DNA of 64,000 bases, from positions 4,172,687 to 4,236,686 of the forward strand of contig JAZBQD010000027.1 in NCBI GenBank assembly GCA_036583965.1, read 5' to 3'. Positions 25,481 through 37,616 of the stretch are shown here, piece by piece (the stretch's first letter is position 1; every line of letters starts with the position of its first letter). Position numbers and translations under genes: made by a program. The notes under the pieces were generated by a model. That model was not told the origin of the DNA. It did no database searches and saw only the letters and a list, made by a program, of their open reading frames with translations. This DNA is from Prunella strophiata. Taxonomy: Eukaryota; Chordata; Aves; Passeriformes; Prunellidae.

Positions 25481-27365
25481 GTGGCTGTTAATTGAAGGAT
25501 TATTTGGGGGTGATGGATGTTGTCTCTTATTGCAGATATGATGTTTATTGTTGTATTTAATTGAGGGAAATCTGCCTAAACTGAGGTTGGGGCTGGTGTT
25601 ACTTTGCTGCTCCTCAACAGAGGAATCAATAATCTGTTGAATATTAAGAACAGCTTTTCTTGAGAGCTTCTGTTAAAATTCCTCAATGATTTACCAGTCA
25701 TCAAAGCATTTCAGTTTAAAGCAGTAATCAGGAGCTCAATGCAGTGCATATTCCAGAGAGGATTTGAGCCATGTATCTGTCCATAAATACAGGTGGGTGT
25801 TGCTGTGCTCCAGTGCTCTGCACTGGCAGCCCTGCTGTGAGCATCACCTGTGCATCCAGTTCAGCCTGTGCTGTGCCTTGTTTCTGGCTGCATCCTCTTA
25901 TGCTCTAAAAGTACCTCTGAGATTTGATTGAAATACAGAGAAACTGAGGCTGGGGCTGATAAGGAAGGCAGAACTTCTAAACAGGCAAATCAATGAATTT
26001 TCAGTGAAACTTTTTCTCTGCTTGCAGTCATTGAAAAGACTCTCAGCAAAATTGCAAAATTCATGTTAGAACTTTTGTAAATGGAAACTGTTGTTTAGAG
26101 AGTTCAGGGAAGAAAATTCTATTGTGTAATGAATAACTGAGCAGGAGTGACCTAATTCATCCAGATTAGTAGCTAAAATACCTCCAGAGGTTTGGATAAG
26201 TAGAAGTTTCCTAATATGGCTCACAGAAAAATATTCTACAGGGACAAGTATGTTGGTGATGATAATGTTTTTGTAGCATTCTTCATCCAAAGATACTTTC
26301 TTGCCTAATAAATATTAATGAATAACATTTCTGTCAGCATGTTGCACTATGTGCATTTGAGCATTTGTAATTTTCTGAAACATTTTGCCTTTTTGGTCAA
26401 CATTATTATTACTTGCAGAATTTCCCATAAAATGCAATAAATGCTCACTTGTATAATACAGATTAGAGATATCAACTGTGTTGATAACTGGTCCCATTTT
26501 GCTGAAGGGATATCAGAGACAAGTAAATTTGGAATTTTAGTTTGATCCCAGTATTAAATTGCTCACTAATTTTCCCTGAAATAAATAGATAACACTTAGC
26601 ATTGGTGTCCACATTATTGCAGTGTATACTTTTTCATATTACTAGGGAAAATTCCTCCAATCTTATATAATTTTATGTAATTTATGGAAAATCATGAGCT
26701 TTCTTGACCTATGTACCTATGGGGGAAATGTAAATTGATTTCAGAGGTGGTTTGATCCTTGCATCAAAAGCCAGTGCTGATCTCTCAATTACTTTCCAAA
26801 GATTACAGCACAAATCAGGGCATAGCTTGGTGTGTAATCTGAGGATCCTGTTTCTTATTTTGTGCTTTAACCAGCACATTTCACTCTCTCCATGTTGACA
26901 TCACAGTAATTTCATTAATCAGCTTGTAAAGAAAAAACTGTGGAGGAATGTACAAGTTAACAGACACATGCAGGCTTTGGTTTGTGTGTTTAAACAGCCT
27001 GAATTAGAAATGTTTATTTAGATCTGACCACTTCTGGCTAAGAAAAACTCACCCACAGAATTGGTGCCATTTTGAAATACTTTTGAAATATATTACAGAA
27101 ATTGTAAGCCCTTCATTCATGCCTTGTAGTATATTCCTCTTAAAGAGCTCAAAGAAATATGTAGGGAATTTGGCCAAGTAATAGGCTCAGGCTTCCTGTG
27201 ATAAATATGTCAGGGCAGACATTCACTGTGCTCCTTAGGAGTGAAGAAAAGATGTGGCTGTGATCCTCATGCATGATTCTGTGTATAGGATCAATATGGA
27301 CATTATTGGTCCTCCAGAATAAAGGTAATATATTATATATACATAAAATATGTTTGGGGTTTCCA

Positions 27366-27425
27366 GTGGTAGAGTGGATGTTCCTTGTAATTCCCTTCCA
27401 ACTCAGCTTATTCTGTGATTCTGTG
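27366..27425 (+). mobile_element. CR1 LINE, extreme 3' end
   Basis: The segment carries CCTTGTAATTCCCTTCCAAC followed by CTCAGC and the terminal repeat ATTCTGTGATTCTGTGA, the hallmark 3' end of avian CR1 in sense orientation. Only about 60 bases remain recognisable upstream of the tail, so it is a severely 5'-truncated or decayed copy. Confidence 0.88.
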
Positions 27426-29074
27426 AATGTGTTGAAGCATAACATTTCTCTTGAAAGTGAATTAGAGATAAACATGTCCTCAGAAATAATGACATCCTAT
27501 TTGTATTTTTATCTAAACATTATTATATATAATAGCTAGTGTTGGTATTAGGACAGGAAAGAGAGCATTTCTCTGCTTTTACATTTGCTTGGTTTTGCAT
27601 GTGTGACAATATTCAGTTTGCTTAACTAAGTAATGTGTTTGGGGGGGTCTTTTGTATGAAAAAGAAAGGGATGTATTTGAGTGCTCATTGGCACCTTTCC
27701 TTCTGCTTGCAACAAGAGTGGGGTTGGAGCTGATAGCCCAGTATTGGGATATCCCAGTATTGAACTAAACCTGAGAGCTGCCAAAGGCCATTTTCACTCT
27801 GGTTCTGGCTGTAAAACCTCATGTGGAGACGCTCAGCCTCTTGAAAGGTTTCTGCTTTGAGCTCCTGAAGAGCCAGAGCCTCTTCCCAGAGCCTCTCTCC
27901 ACACATGAGGATCAGTGGGGTTGAAATCACTTCTGATTTAGACCCTGTGTTTATCCTGTTCTCACTGCCCAGGCTGAAACACCAAACCCAATTATCACTT
28001 ATTTGCAAGCAGGCGAGTTGCCCCCTTTATTTACTCCAGTATTGGCTTTTCCCAATTCCTGTTATTTATGCAGTTGTGCAGTGCAGGAGAATAGTTGCCA
28101 ACACAATATCCATTATTATTCTGACAAGAACAGAGTAGCTTTCACTTCCATTTCCTAGAGACAGCATTACTCATTGCTGCAAAACAGCATTAGAAACAGG
28201 AGAGGGAGGGTGAATTGTCATTTGGCAGCAGAGTCCCAACACTGCCTGTCCTTGCTCCCAGTAGATCAGGTTTGAAGTAGAGGTGGGAAGGATGTGTGGG
28301 CTCCCTTTGTGAAGGGGCAGCCAGGGAAGCAAACAAGCTGTTGCTCCATCAACACAAAAGTCATTAGGAGTGGGACCAAAGTAATTGGTGTGATTGTGTT
28401 TCCAGCATCTTCCATTGGAGGTAACTGAATCTGGTGAGCTACAGGGTCTGGGGGGATTTTTTTCCTCTCCCAGTGGTTTCAGTGGATATAGGATATCCTG
28501 CAAAGTTGTCCAGAAGCACACACAGCTCCAGCCTTGACTTCTACATATTAACATTTTGCAGCAGGTTCTTCTGCAAGTGACAGGAGCTGCAGCTTCCTCT
28601 GGAGCCAACTTTAAAGTCTACCATGCTTTAACCACCAGCAAATGCTGAACTGCTAATCTGTGATCTATAATTACACCTCTTATGCTCTTAGTTTAGTTAG
28701 AGGGAGAATTGTGTAGTGAAAAGGATGATTCAGGGAGTGAAATGAAATTAAGTGCAGTCTTTTGAGGTTAACTATTAATTTCATTTTAAATATAAAATTG
28801 CCTTGAAAGTAATAAGAGGGTAATATTCACATGTCACAATAATGTGCTGATAACTAGGGGAAGGCAGAAACACCAGTAGCAGTTGTATGAGCCAGTCTTT
28901 TTTTTGCAACCTTGTGTTGCCTGTGTAAGTTTTAAACTGAATTCAAATGTCCAAAGTCACATAAAGTGAATTAAATGCACCAGGGAAATTGGGTGTACTC
29001 TGCACACAGGCATGGCTTAAGTTTAATGTTGACATGGTTGCCTAGTGTGTTCAGTGTTTGCTGTATTTACTATT

Positions 29075-29126
29075 TACTATAACCATAAACATCCTACTAG
29101 TGTAGGATATTTATGGTTTATAGTTA
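29075..29126. repeat. Near-perfect inverted repeat, 4-base loop
   Basis: The left arm TACTATAACCATAAACATCC (continuing to 29097) pairs with the right arm 29102-29126 across the loop TAGT. The stem is about 23 bp, with one mismatch and one single-base bulge. No terminal duplication of a target site is evident. The structure could be a cruciform-forming palindrome from a template-switch mutation, a very short foldback element or a small RNA hairpin. Confidence 0.9.
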
Positions 29127-29929
29127 TTTTCTTAAAAATGAACCTGTCTGAAATGTCTCTTTAAAAATCATGTTACCAGCCCTTGCCAGTAAAATTGGAT
29201 GTGGAAGAACACAGCCTCTGCTGTGGTGAGCGTGTCAGAAGGATGGCAGTGCTCGAGAGGCACTGGAGATCAAAATGAAAGCCACCTACAGAATTCTTTA
29301 TCTCTCTTGCCTATTTTCCTTCCCTGTGCTAGACTATAACTAAAGCAATCCATTATATCTATGCCTCTGTTTAATTGCATTAAAGAAATGCCGGGGCTCT
29401 AAGGTTAAGCACTAAAATTCTAAGGAAGCAGAGCCTCAGAGTTGCCTGTGTAAGCCTCATTTAACATCCCTTCAGGATACACATTTTCATACAGTTTTTA
29501 ATGAGCTGAGCTCATCTTGCTGTTTCCTGGAGACCTTTGTCCTGCTCAGAGAATGGAAGGACAGTGGTCAGGGAATGTGCTCCATTTGGGGCTGCTGCCT
29601 GTGCTTGGCACTCGGGATGGAGCTGATGCTTTGTTTGCATGACACCCCAGCCTGAATGTGGATGTGTGGCTATTGATGGAATCTACATCTAAATTCCTTA
29701 CATCTCAGAGAAATTCTTTTCATACATACCTCTGAAATAAGTTTAAAACGAATACTGTGAATGACTGGACATCAGTGCAGGCCCTCAGAGGAGTGCAGTC
29801 AAAGCAGGATTTGGGAGGGATTAATTTGGCAGAGGAACAAATGAGGAGAGACTGAGAGTTGGTTAAGATACGGATGCTTAACATGATCCCAGGGTTAGAG
29901 CAGAGAGGGGATGAACAATCTTTAGTGAC

Positions 29930-30200
29930 ACTGAGGTTTATTAGAGATTATCTAACTCTAAAATGATGGAAAGACCCATACTGTGAAGCTCATCTGTATG
30001 TAGCATATGTTAATGAGGTCCAGCATAATGCTAATTAATAATGATTCTTTTTAGGCCACGTCATTCCCTACAAGACAAGGGTAGATGGTCCCACTCAGTG
30101 CTAGATGTTTACTTCAGTGAAACAACCACAGCTTAGGTGTTCACAAATAACTTGAAAGGAGTCCTATCAACCTGAAAGCTCACTTTAATGCTAATTTGTA
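29930..30200. other. Possible conserved noncoding element
   Basis: A complex AT-rich stretch with clustered TAAT-type cores (for example GCTAATTAATAATGATTC near 30031-30048) and little simple sequence. The evidence is compositional only. Confidence 0.22.
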
Positions 30201-33200
30201 GGGGTCATGTCCAGCGTTTTTTTATGCAGACATACTTAAAGAGAGCAACAAGGATCCTGGGGTCAATCTCATGGAAGCAATGAACCTTTATTGTGTTTAA
30301 AAGCCTTTAGAATTTTATCTTAATTTCACCATTCATTTTAAATTATCTCACAATCCATTTTCAGGGACATGGTCATTTAAGCAAATAAAGATAAAGTAAA
30401 TATATATTTCATATATTTAAAAACCTAGTAAACTCTCTCCAGTAATTTCTTAACTCAGTAATTCCTCATAGTCTATTCAGTGCATAAACTTATGGTGTAC
30501 TGAAAAGATTATAAAGATAAAGAGGAGGTTTGGGTTTGGTTTTTTTTAATCTTGTGGTGAAACCAATTATTTGGGGTTAAATGTCCATAGAGCAGTCAGA
30601 TACTGGATTTTTAGTATGTGAAATTATTTTGTGTTGATACGAAATACTTCATGTCTTTGTATTAAACTCCTCTGATTTTAAGACAAAATATAATTGCAAA
30701 AAAAGAATTTTGAGGGGAGATTTGTGTCTGTTTGGTAATGAAGCAATCAGTGCAAATTTAAAGATGCAGTAAGCACTTCTATAAACACACTATGGAAAAT
30801 GTATTTCCTGTTGCCTATTAAGATTGACAAATCAAGATGTCACTTGTAACAAGTAACCTGATATTTGCTACTGGAGTCCAGTTTTGTAGTAAAATGTTCA
30901 CAACAGAGGAAATAGGAAGCCTTGAAGTTGTGAAAAGTGACTTGTTTTTCACCATTTACTCACAGTTCAGCTTCCAGGGAGGTTCTATCAACATTTAATC
31001 TGGTTTTGAATATTTCATAATGAGGAAGCTCATTTGGGAACTGTTGGCCAACACAAGAGGGAGAAAGTCAGAGTTACACCTTTGAGTGAAGTTATCAAAG
31101 AGGACTTTTATGTTTTATGAAATTTGTGCAGTGAATATGAGGCTATAGGTGAATATATATTGTTTTCCACTGCTGGATTGCAGGGGAATGCTCTGGTTAG
31201 AGGGTGAGCTGGAGGAAAAGACACCAAAGGTGCATCTCTACATGTGTTTTTTCAGGAATGTGAAGTTATCTTCAGAAATGGAACTTGAAGCTCATGTGAG
31301 TTCACTGACCATCAGATGAACTCTGTGAAGGCAGCCTTATATTTTCTGTGCTTTCTTCTTGCTCAGGCTATCTCCAGCAGATAAGTCTAAACTATTACAA
31401 CATCATCTTTTGTTAATGCCCCATAACCTCTGCAGGCCAGATTTTGTAGTTTCTGTCATTTCACACTAATTATATCCAAACACAAGCTGATTTACTTCTT
31501 CCTCTCAAAGCAGATGATGTTTGGAGGAGACTGAATTCTCTGAGGTTAGTAATCAAGTTTCCATTTGAAGTAACCCAGTTCAAAGGGGGAAAATTTCCCC
31601 TTTAGGTTTAGAGCAAAGGTTCTAAAAGCCTGAGATGTGAAAATAAAGAGGCACTAGCTCTAAATACCTTTCAAATTATGTCTCTTTAGACTTGCTGAAA
31701 TGTGTGGTTAAGCTTCTTTCTAGCTGCTTTAAAATATTCAAGGTTATTGGCCTGCATTAAACTCAAAACCCTTTAGATACCATTTTTTTACCAAGTTACT
31801 CAGAACTGACAAGCAGAAAGATTTGAAAATGGGGGGTCTGTGTGGAGAAAAAAACCAACAGACTTGAAAGAAGGAACTGGGTGTTTTCTCACAAAAAAAA
31901 TAATTTTCATATTTTTACACTCAAAAGGGAATTATCTTAATTAGTAAGTGTATAGCACAAGCAGTTCCCTCTTGCCAGTGCTGTTTATATAAACTAAGCA
32001 TCCCTGGAATATGGATATTTAGTCAGCCAGACTCTCATGTCTAGAAAACATTAATATGCTTATGCTGCTTATGACCAAGGCAAAATATTCCAAGTGCATC
32101 ACCTCTGGAAGTTCCTTTGCCAGCAGTTGGAGCAGGGTCTTCATTTGATCTGCTGGGTGTGATGGGCTTTGAGGTCTGAGATTTCATAATCCATATGTTC
32201 CTATTCATCAGAGTTTCATCTACTTAGATACATTCATTTACACATTTACTCATCTCAAGCCTAATAGTGAGTAGTATTAAGTGAATGCTAAGTCAGAATT
32301 GTTGAGGGAAAGACTTTTATTTCATGAAAATCTCACCTTTGGGTCTGGAATTGAGCCATTAGATGTGAGAGTCTGGAGTGCAGCTGGGCCAGCCTTGTCC
32401 CAGTGAATGCACAGCTGGGCCAGTGCTTGCATTGGCAGTGGTGGAATTCCTCCAGAGGATGGTGTTCCACAAACAGGTTTGGAAAGGGAACTGGATCACT
32501 CCAGGGCAGTGAATCCCAGCACTCATTGTGTGATTGGGGGTGCTCTTTGTGCTCACTTTTTAAAAAAACCTCCTAAGCAGGGTTAGGGATGGGAAGATGT
32601 GCAAAAAGCTTTGAATCACTATCTCCAGCCACTGGATCCTGCACATTTTTATTTCTTGTGTCTGACAGAGGTGTGGCTAAAGCTTCATATGACTCTTCTT
32701 TAATGTACTTAACCTTTGTACCAGAGGCATTTTTATTCATTTGGTGTCTAAGTACAGCAGGAGATTGGAGCAGCATTGCCAACCTCTGCAAATGCTGTAA
32801 TCATGGGATTAACCTACTTCAGAGCCCTGGGAGCACGCTCACTTGGTGAGGGGAACAAGAATGCTTTCATCACTGGCAGGTTTTGAAACCAAATTCTGCT
32901 CCTTTTGTTTGTGTCTCAAAGTGGAAGGTGCAGGGGAAATGATTGTTCCCTCTTCTTCCATTCTGCTTAGAGGAATGAGAGTTTCTTGTACATTTTCTGT
33001 GCCTCCATGAGAAGGTTTGTATTTATTTCTGCTGTGCACAGACACAGAGATTTTCCTAGCACACAGAATGTTGTTTTAGGAAAAGGAATGAATGACTTGA
33101 TATATCCCAAAGTAATTTGCTAGCCAGCTTTGGGTTCCCAGCTTACAACAGCTTATAGTTATTACAAGCAGAGCCCTTTCAGCATTTTAGGCACAAGAAG

Positions 33201-33245
33201 TGAGTGTAAAAGGCAGTGCTCATGTGCACTGTGTACAATTTTAAT

Positions 33246-33327
33246 TTTAGAATGGAATCTTTCATTTTTGTTTTACAATGGAGTCCTTTCCATTTTGAAA
33301 TGAAAATTCTAAAGATTCCATTCTAAA
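33246..33327. repeat. Long hairpin-forming inverted repeat
   Basis: The outer arms TTTAGAATGGAATCTTT (33246-33262) and AAAGATTCCATTCTAAA (33311-33327) are perfectly complementary over 17 bases. The inner arms also pair. CATTT near 33263 matches AAATG near 33298, and AATGGA (33278-33283) matches TCCATT (33289-33294) around a five-base apex. The whole 82-base unit folds into one long imperfect hairpin of pre-miRNA size. No flanking target duplication was seen. Alternatives are a tiny foldback transposon remnant or a template-switch palindrome. Confidence 0.9.
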
Positions 33328-35789
33328 CCTGATTCTCTTGTTAGAGACCCACGTACAGAAATTTAAGAATGGTCAGGTTTGTAGCCAGCTGTCCATAACC
33401 TGATGCTTCCTTCCTGCTTCTTAACCTGCAGCTGAAACTTCCAGATTTCCTAGAATGATTTTGGGGGTACTGCTGTCTGTGAAAAGCCTTGTGAGCTTGT
33501 GAGTATGTTTAGAGGAAGTCACAGGGAGCAACTGTGCCAATAAAAGATAAGTTGACCTGAAAATGGAGCCTTCAAAGGAAGCTAGAGTAAGAAAGGAGAA
33601 GGAATTGTTGCTATTTTTAATTACCTTGCACTAGCTATGGACCAGCCCCACAGAACTCAGCATGTGGTCACGGCTCTGCATCTCCACCATGCCTTAAAAA
33701 GAGAACAAATTGGCATCTTGTTTCTAGACAAACAATCCCTGCTTTCCTTCCAGTTAATTTTCAGTGAAAAGAAGCAACAGCCAGTTTTCTGGTTCTAACT
33801 GCACTCATAATAATAGCAAGTTGGCAGCAGTGGTGAAGAAGGGAAAATTCACGCCTTTGCAGCTAAACATTTTGTTCTGAACTGTATTTTAATTACAAAA
33901 TGTCACTTTGTGATAAATGAAGCTTTCTTCTTCTAGCTGGTTTCAATTAAGTTTTGTTTTAAAAAGGAAGAATAGGTTTTAATAAGGCTCAAAATACATA
34001 AAAATATTTCATTTTGACTTTAGTAGAACAAAGAGGATTTTAATGTTGAATCAATATTGAATAACTTGAAGTTATCTTGGCTGTGGGCTTTGGTTTCTTG
34101 CTATCCAGGTTGCACTTTTTACTGGGCAGGGTCACCACTAGTTCCAGTGGGCTTTTTTACCTTTCCAGATGCTAAATTGCTGCATCCCAGATGCTGGCAG
34201 GAAAAGTCAAACCAGCCTTGCACTTGGGGTTTCTCTGAGCTTAGAGATTTTATGGAATTAGTCACACAAACATGGACTCACTTCATGATTAAGGATTTGA
34301 CTTAAAGAAAGAAGCTGTTTCCCATAAAGAAAGATGTGGGAATAAACATCTTCCTGCAAAATCACATCTCTAATTTGACTTTTGAGGTAGTGGATTCATC
34401 AGAGGACAGTTTACAGATATATACAGATATATTCTGTCTGGCTCCTGCCTGATGTGTGATGTCATTCATTAAGCTCCAGGGTGAAGATTCTTCAGGGAGA
34501 TTTCACATAATCAAGAAACCTGCCACAAAATACTCACACTCTTGTGGGAAATTAGGAGGAGAGGATTACTTTTTAGTTTGCTAGAGCTGCCCCACTTAAA
34601 GCAAATTTTCTGGGGACTCTGCTTTGGAACTAATGCAAAAGGTCTGCACATTCAATGGGGTGGGCTCACCTCTCAGTTATGTCAAAACAAATCTGCTGAA
34701 ATCAATGCAGACAAATTTTCCTGAGGTTACCAAACCAAGACAATATTTTAAATTACAGTTTTTGTTAGCTGAAACCAGTATGGAAATGTCTTTTCCTAGA
34801 ATTTGCACTTTGAAATGATGTATTCACACACTTTCATTAGTGTGTGAGTGGTCTGGTGGTGAAACTGAGGGCAGGGGACATGGCAGTGATGTCAGGGAAT
34901 TGGTGGCCCAGCTGCTGTCCATGGCACAACATTTAGATAAAGAAAATTAGAAAAAAAAAATAGCACTATCCTCAAGATGAAATTTTGGGGGTTTTTCTCC
35001 ACTTAGCTAGACAAGAAACCAACAAAATATTGCAGCGTAGACAAAGCTGCAGATTGTCTAAAAGCTTTAAATTCCAGTTACTGCTGAGGTCTGGGCAGTG
35101 CATCAGCCACATCCAGGCTCTTAAAGGAGCACTCTGTGGAGGGAATGTGATTTTCTCTTTAAGATGCCTGAAATAAAGCTGGCTCTCTAAGAAGGAGAGA
35201 TTTTAAATATCTTGTCATTGTGAAGGGATTTTGGTCCCCTAGCTGTAAGAATAAACATATGTGACTCCAGGTCTGCTGCTTACAGGGTCAGGAAGGATTC
35301 TTGGAGGGAAATAAATTAATGTCAGTGATTTCTCTGGTTATCTTTTAAATGTGAATAAATGCACCTTTCAATGTGAGGTGTCTCTAGTTTTCAGAATGGT
35401 CAACACAATGTGGTTTGTAGACGTGGCAGTTTAATGCTGTGAAAATCTTCTGGCAGTAAGACAGATGTGGCAAACCCCTTGTTGGAAGGGCTTTGGAAGA
35501 GGAGCAGGTAAGGATTTAACACCCAAGTAGCTGCTAAGCACACAGGCACTCGATTTTCTTTGTTAGTGAAAAAGGCAGAGTGGCTGTGGAATGTGAGGAA
35601 ATCGGAATTTCTCTAACATTTTTATTTTCATAGAAATAGAAGGAAGTTGCTGCTGAGGGGAAAGGAAAATTCAGAAATCCAGCTGCTGTTGGAGTTGTGT
35701 AAATCCTTCTTGCTCTGGGCTGTTGCAGGTTCTTCACTGTCCTGTTACATGCCCATATTCACAAAAAGAAACCTTTGTTTCCCTCCTTT

Positions 35790-36258
35790 TGGACCCGTTT
35801 TTTTCCCCCCCAGTCTCTTGTAAAGATGTACATCTTTCTATAAACTCATGGAAGGCTGTAAATACTTCCATCTCCCGCAGGTAAAATATGCAGCGCGACA
35901 CAATTAAAACACAGAAATATTCACTGTATTTCTGGAGCAGTTTTGCCTCCCTTCCCTTGGCAGCACATTGTCAGGACGTTCCTAATGAATCCAGCCTGCA
36001 GCAGAAGCTGCTCTCTTTCCAGTTCTCCCTTTATGAGTTAACAAAGAGAGAAAAGTAGGGAAAGTGTGTCAGTGGCATCGGGGAAAATGACAGGCGGCTT
36101 CAGGGGCAGGTGTTGGATCTGCACAGCTCTGGAGGTGCCAGGGAGCCTCCAAACCCACTTTGGACTCTGCTTGTAGGAAATTGAGAATTCTGCCCAAGGC
36201 AGATAGAAAGGAAATTTGGGATTGGACAGCTTCCGTCAAATAACTTTGGCAGAAAATG

Positions 36259-36308
<50 letters not shown>

Positions 36309-36330
36309 CTTTAAGTCCCAAAAGGCGCAC
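35790..36330. other. CpG-retaining stretch next to a T47 run
   Basis: I count about nine CpGs in 540 bases, for example in CCCGCAGG, GCAGCGCGACAC, GGACGTTCC, CATCGGGG and GGCGGCTT. This is above the local background. It is far from a CpG island by density. It could be a small regulatory element or a younger insertion that has not yet lost its CpGs. Confidence 0.3.
36260..36306 (+). repeat. T47 homopolymer
   Basis: An uninterrupted run of 47 T's, the longest homopolymer in the window. On the minus strand it could be the poly(A) tail of a retrocopy, but the DNA preceding it on that strand shows no recognisable transcript. Runs of this length are also prone to assembly and sequencing error. Confidence 0.95.
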
Positions 36331-37586
36331 ACAGAAATCAGGTTTCTTTTTAATTTTTCTTCCACTTTTTTTTCAGCTGTGTGGCAGATTTAGGCTGTAT
36401 CATGCTTGAGTTTTAAGGAAGTTCTGACAGTTTCATATTTCTCATTTGGCTCCCTTTGAGGAATGTTGTAATGTTGAATTGAATTAGCCATAATAACTGG
36501 TCTGTAATTTCAGGTATTTGCTTAAATTATTTACAAATATTCTCTCAGCAAATCAAGCACTTTTGGTGGTGCATTTTTCCTAAACTGAGTGCCTTGAAAA
36601 CATCTGCTTAAATTTGTCACTTTATACTGAACATCCCCTGCATGTTGAGAGTCCTTTGTAGTCTAAATACACCCAAATGGGAATTTTTTCACCAGTATTG
36701 GAGCTCTAATCACATCAAACTTTGGTTTTCTTCAACTCCCTTTATAGTCTCAATCTAAATCAAAATTTTTCCTTTTCAAATTGGATTTAATGGGGTTTTC
36801 CTGAAAAATCTTTCTTCTTCTTCACTTCCCCATCAAAACTTACAGCCCAGAAGTAACTTTGGGAGTGTGGGAATTGCACTGTTTGCAAATACACAGGCAG
36901 AAGATTTCTCTAATACAGCTGTTAGGCTTTATGGATTTACCTTCATAAATAATTAACCATAACCTGAAATGAAAAACTGTTTAGATTTTTCTTTTCCTTA
37001 GGTGGGCTGAAATACGTTACTTCAAGTAAATTGTCTTTCAGTGTCTTCCCAATTTAATTTGTCTCACTTTAATTACTGCACTTTGGCATCATTATAGTCT
37101 TTTTTCTATTTCTGTCTAAATATAATGTTTCTGCAATGCTTTTCCAGAGACTGCAGGTAAAGAGCAATTCCAGCAATGCAGAATATAAGGTGCATAAGCA
37201 GTGCCACAAGGATGAGAGATAGATCAGAGCAGTTAATGGAAAAGAGCCAAAGCTTAACTTCTATGAATTACAGGAAGAAGCACTTTGTAATCTTGAAACA
37301 AAACTTCATATGGTTATTGAAGTCACAACTTAAACACTGGTCAGTCACCAGTCATGTCAGTATATTTGTTTCAAGGATGGAAATACGTTGTTTCCCTGCA
37401 GTGTCAGGAGCCTCACTGAACTGCAGTATCTATTTTGATTTGCCTTGTCCTTATATTTTTGGGGCCTCCTGTTGATGGGATTTTCTTCCTAATTGGTTTA
37501 GGGAGGTGTTGCTAGAAAAGTGCAAGGACTGTTTGTCTAACTACATCTGAGAGGCCTTCTAAACCCTGGCATGCCCTCCATGGCCT

Positions 37587-37616
37587 CAGTTATTTCTTCT
37601 TCAGTTATTTCTTCCT
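37587..37616 (+). repeat. Tandem doublet of a 15 bp unit
   Basis: CAGTTATTTCTTCTT is followed at once by CAGTTATTTCTTCCT, one difference. It is a small local duplication in a pyrimidine-rich tract. Confidence 0.85.

Larger units (their letters stand above)
21663..27365. other. Noncoding block with short tandem duplications
   Basis: No gene was found. The block holds the 28 bp duplication at 22162-22217, a T13 run at 23330-23342, a GC-richer patch at 24000-24390, the 35 bp duplication at 24901-24963 and a homeobox-site-rich stretch at 25160-25480. Open frames in the GC-richer patch overlap in three frames and carry no domain. Confidence 0.65.
27426..33245. other. Noncoding block, one strong palindrome
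   Basis: No gene was seen. The block holds short AT dinucleotide patches (27320-27345, 27520-27535, 30398-30421), a possible conserved stretch at 29930-30200, the palindrome at 29075-29126 and a near-palindrome at 31582-31603 (AAAGGGG and CCCCTTT arms). The 145-codon minus-strand frame at 28171-28608 has no recognisable domain and is treated as chance. Confidence 0.65.

Noticed and set aside
28171..28608. 145-codon minus-strand open frame
   Set aside because: Cys- and Pro-rich translation without domain likeness; no gene context. Chance frame.
36069..36365. Minus-strand frames with long lysine runs
   Set aside because: The lysines are the T47 homopolymer read in reverse.
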